A stretch of 64,000 nucleotides of DNA. It comes from Planctomycetota bacterium. GTDB lineage: Bacteria; Planctomycetota; Phycisphaerae; Phycisphaerales; SM1A02. A model generated the notes under the pieces. That model saw only the letters and a list, made by a program, of their open reading frames with translations. It was not told the DNA's origin and made no database searches. Position 1 is the stretch's first letter. Each line of letters starts with the position of its first letter. The stretch is from NCBI GenBank assembly GCA_022574595.1, contig JACZRS010000014.1:1-64000 (forward strand), in the 5' to 3' direction. This document shows positions 62,102 through 64,000 of the stretch, piece by piece. Both the position numbers and the translations under genes were made by a program.

Positions 62102-63378
62102 CTGAAGAAAACGATAAACAACTAGATGAGCAACTTGCTCAGTTGACGCGCTGGGATGGGGAGAAAACACAGCTTTGGCGAGAGGCGCTAACTGAGAGCG
62201 AAGAGAGTGCAACATCTTCACGCTTTTCTCTTAAGAGTGTTTTGGGTTTTCGTTTGCCAGCAATTGCTGCTGCGGTAATTGTTATTGCAGCGACAGCAGC
62301 AACATTACAGTTTGCTTATGGGCCGGAATTAGTTAGTGTTGCACAAAGAATATCAAGCCCTAGTAACCTCAGACAACTGGGGGCAGCACAGAATGCCTAT
62401 ACGCAGGTTAAACCTCAATCTGAGCAAGTGCCTGGTCCGTCTGAAGCCTCAATGGCTGGCGATTGGGAAGATACGGATCTCTCCCTTTCACGCTACGGCG
62501 TTGAGCCCGCGCCGGCTCTGATGGATATCAGCTCTGCACTAAACCTGAGCGGTGGATATGGCGGCGGTAGTGGCTTCGGATTTAGTACAGGTAACGGCGA
62601 CATGCCTGGACGTAGGAGTAGAGTTGGGCATAGTCAAGGGGTAGTGCAGATTGCAGATGGCAATGAACTACCGCCCATCAACCGCCAAGTTATTCGCAAA
62701 GCAACTATTGAATTGCGCACCGATGATGTTCGCGCAACCTTCCTCAAAGCTGCTCAATTAATTTCTGAAGCAAACAGCGAATATACCGAAGCATCTTCTC
62801 TCACCGGATCGGGCGATAAAGCCCGGGCCAACATAACACTTCGCGTTGCAGTTGATCGACTTTCAATAGTGCTTAACCAACTTCGCAAACTCGGCAAAGT
62901 TCATTCCGAAGATATGCGCGGCGAAGATGTCACAAGTAGAGTGGTTGATCTGGATGCGCGCCTAAGAAATGAAAAACGCATTGAGACGGAACTGCTTGAG
63001 CTATTGGAAAAGCGCGATGATGCACCACTAAAGGAAATCATGGATCTGCGCAGCCGCATCAATGAAGTTCGCCAATCTATAGAGTGGTTAACTGCTCAGA
63101 AGCAGCGCCTCAGCCGACTGGTTTCACTTGCGACAATCCTTGTCATTATTCGAGCGGAAGATGCACCCGAACCGGAAGAAAAACCTGAACCATCGCTTAG
63201 CCAATACTTTTCCGATAGCGTTGGCACATCCTGGAGCGGCGGCTTGCGATTTCTTTCCGATACCGTTGCGGGCCTATTGCGAGTAATAATCGGAGGCATC
63301 ATCTGGTGGGTTGTAATCGCAGTTGCGATTTACTCAATAATGCGAAGTCGGCGCGTAGCGTATTTGCCTACTAGTTAA
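62098..63378 (+). CDS. DUF4349 membrane protein, possible anti-sigma factor
   Basis: 426 residues. A cytoplasmic N-terminus of about 45 residues precedes helix LPAIAAAVIVIAATAATLQF. The middle of the periplasmic part carries DUF4349: NRQVIRKATIELRTDDVRAT, ...EDVTSRVVDLDARLRNEKRI and the helical EIMDLRSRINEVRQSIEWLT. A final helix (VIIGGIIWWVVIAVAIYSIM) ends near the C-terminus. A SSPSNLRQLGAAQNAY sequence near residue 86 resembles the CxxNLRQIGxA turn in planctomycete pseudopilins. The overlap with the sigma-factor gene makes an anti-sigma role plausible, but no zinc-anti-sigma motif is seen. Confidence 0.8.
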   Translation: MTEENDKQLDEQLAQLTRWDGEKTQLWREALTESEESATSSRFSLKSVLGFRLPAIAAAVIVIAATAATLQFAYGPELVSVAQRISSPSNLRQLGAAQNAYTQVKPQSEQVPGPSEASMAGDWEDTDLSLSRYGVEPAPALMDISSALNLSGGYGGGSGFGFSTGNGDMPGRRSRVGHSQGVVQIADGNELPPINRQVIRKATIELRTDDVRATFLKAAQLISEANSEYTEASSLTGSGDKARANITLRVAVDRLSIVLNQLRKLGKVHSEDMRGEDVTSRVVDLDARLRNEKRIETELLELLEKRDDAPLKEIMDLRSRINEVRQSIEWLTAQKQRLSRLVSLATILVIIRAEDAPEPEEKPEPSLSQYFSDSVGTSWSGGLRFLSDTVAGLLRVIIGGIIWWVVIAVAIYSIMRSRRVAYLPTS

Positions 63379-63401
63379 GTGCTTAGAGCATTCAATAAGA
63401 A

Positions 63402-63433
63402 CCCGCACGGATTGCCCCCGGAAATCCGTGGGC
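63402..63433 (-). terminator. Hairpin at convergent gene ends
   Basis: CACGGATT (63406-63413) pairs with AATCCGTG (63423-63430) with an adjacent CC/GG; TTCTTATT follows on the minus strand. It would end rho transcription. Confidence 0.6.
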
Positions 63434-63444
63434 GTCTGGGACTG

Positions 63445-64000
63445 TTACCTTAAATTCATGGTCATAAGGAATTCAGCGTTGGAGTTGGTTTTGCTGAGTC
63501 TGCCTCTTAGCAATTCCATTGCTTCAACGACGCTCATATCGGAAACAACTTTTCGCAGTTGGCCGATGAGTTCGAGTTCTTTGGGTTCAAGCAGCAATTC
63601 TTCGCGTCTGGTTCCCGAAGCTGGGATATCGATGGCCGGCCAAATGCGTTTTTCTACGAGCTTGCGTGAAAGGTGAAGCTCCGCATTACCTGTACCTTTG
63701 AATTCTTCGAAAATCACTTCATCCGCTTTTGATCCGGTATCAACGAGTGCGGTTGCGATGATTGTGAGCGAGCCGCCGTTTTCTATATTTCTTGCTGAGC
63801 CGAAGAATTTCTTGGGTTTTATCAGGGCTTTGGTATCAACGCCACCGGTACCGATTTTTCCAGTAGTTGGCATAGCGTTGTTATATCCACGTGCCAGTCG
63901 AGTAATTGAATCGAGTAGAATTACTACATCTCCGCCATGCTCAACGTGACGCCGGGCTTTTTCTGTGACCATTTCCGCAACTTGAATGTGGCGGCTGGCG
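63445..64000 (-). CDS. rho: Transcription termination factor Rho (3' part; 5' lies beyond window)
   Basis: 185 residues up to the window edge, frame open to 64000. [33 protein letters not shown] (Walker B), [18 protein letters not shown] and [20 protein letters not shown] (R-loop) then RRIWP-type [20 protein letters not shown]. These are the conserved C-terminal ATPase residues of Rho. The end [20 protein letters not shown] is normal. Confidence 0.95.
   Translation of the reverse strand, partial: ASRHIQVAEMVTEKARRHVEHGGDVVILLDSITRLARGYNNAMPTTGKIGTGGVDTKALIKPKKFFGSARNIENGGSLTIIATALVDTGSKADEVIFEEFKGTGNAELHLSRKLVEKRIWPAIDIPASGTRREELLLEPKELELIGQLRKVVSDMSVVEAMELLRGRLSKTNSNAEFLMTMNLR

Noticed and set aside
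1-64000. tRNA and rRNA genes
   Set aside because: Looked for T-loop motifs and conserved rRNA segments; none found in a believable context.

Overview
The window looks like chromosome from a Planctomycetota bacterium, most likely class Phycisphaerae. The clues are several secreted proteins ending in the paired 'GC-type' dockerin (tail LLILFANWGPCP), a zinc-ribbon membrane protein of the CLNC...CPECGR type, an integrase-tail fragment of the GGAECGA type, tandem clpP genes, and MoxR/BatA genes beside many exported proteins of unknown function. This is inferred from protein families; no rRNA or tRNA gene was seen.

Layout. 1-1310: a partial NTF2-like gene and a short-chain dehydrogenase. 1311-7440: an intergenic-rich, mostly minus-strand stretch with small membrane and zinc-ribbon proteins, an FG-GAP repeat dockerin protein, a Kelch lipoprotein, two orphan dockerin tails and duplicated non-coding segments. 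7500-14700: an accessory island. It holds a four-gene module (ArdC antirestriction protein, mini clamp-loader ATPase, DUF6876 protein, serine recombinase) behind one palindrome-controlled promoter and a hairpin-rich leader. It also holds an integrase-tail relic, a palindrome-dense zone with decayed genes, and an AbiEi/AbiEii pair arranged convergently, with the toxin gene frameshifted. 14906-18803: frdABCD fumarate reductase and a TPR-like gene. 18810-32908: one long minus-strand block with a basic 39-bp-repeat protein, a MacA/MacB/TolC-type export operon, a large helical exported protein, and two overlapping M14-peptidase genes, one of which seems to have lost its catalytic residues.

33028-38707: housekeeping genes (der, Ser/Thr kinase, amidase, two lipoproteins, two clpP). 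39100-46200: a second accessory-like stretch with three more dockerin proteins (one frameshifted), a TetR/ICMT-like methyltransferase pair with a clear operator, and a repeated hairpin element. 46231-54827: an FHA-GAF histidine kinase, holA, a lipoprotein, a Phd/Doc toxin-antitoxin pair with a damaged doc 5' end, pyrB, gmk and an exported protein. 54845-64000: an outer-membrane barrel, a BatA/VWA protein, NTF2 and cupin genes, moxR, a Fic protein, an ECF sigma factor with a DUF4349 membrane protein, and the 3' part of rho.

The most unusual signals are: three long perfect palindromes sharing the core GTAGTATATATACTAC in front of abiEi; the dockerin protein genes, which share an almost constant promoter-leader-signal-peptide block and a constant tail around different middles; the four-gene mobile module; and the likely pseudoenzyme/enzyme M14 pair. 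Several genes carry an in-frame stop or a one-base shift (12242, 11427, 14252, 42.9 kb, 50.9 kb, and a stop-separated fragment after 43146). Real decay and assembly error cannot be told apart from sequence alone.
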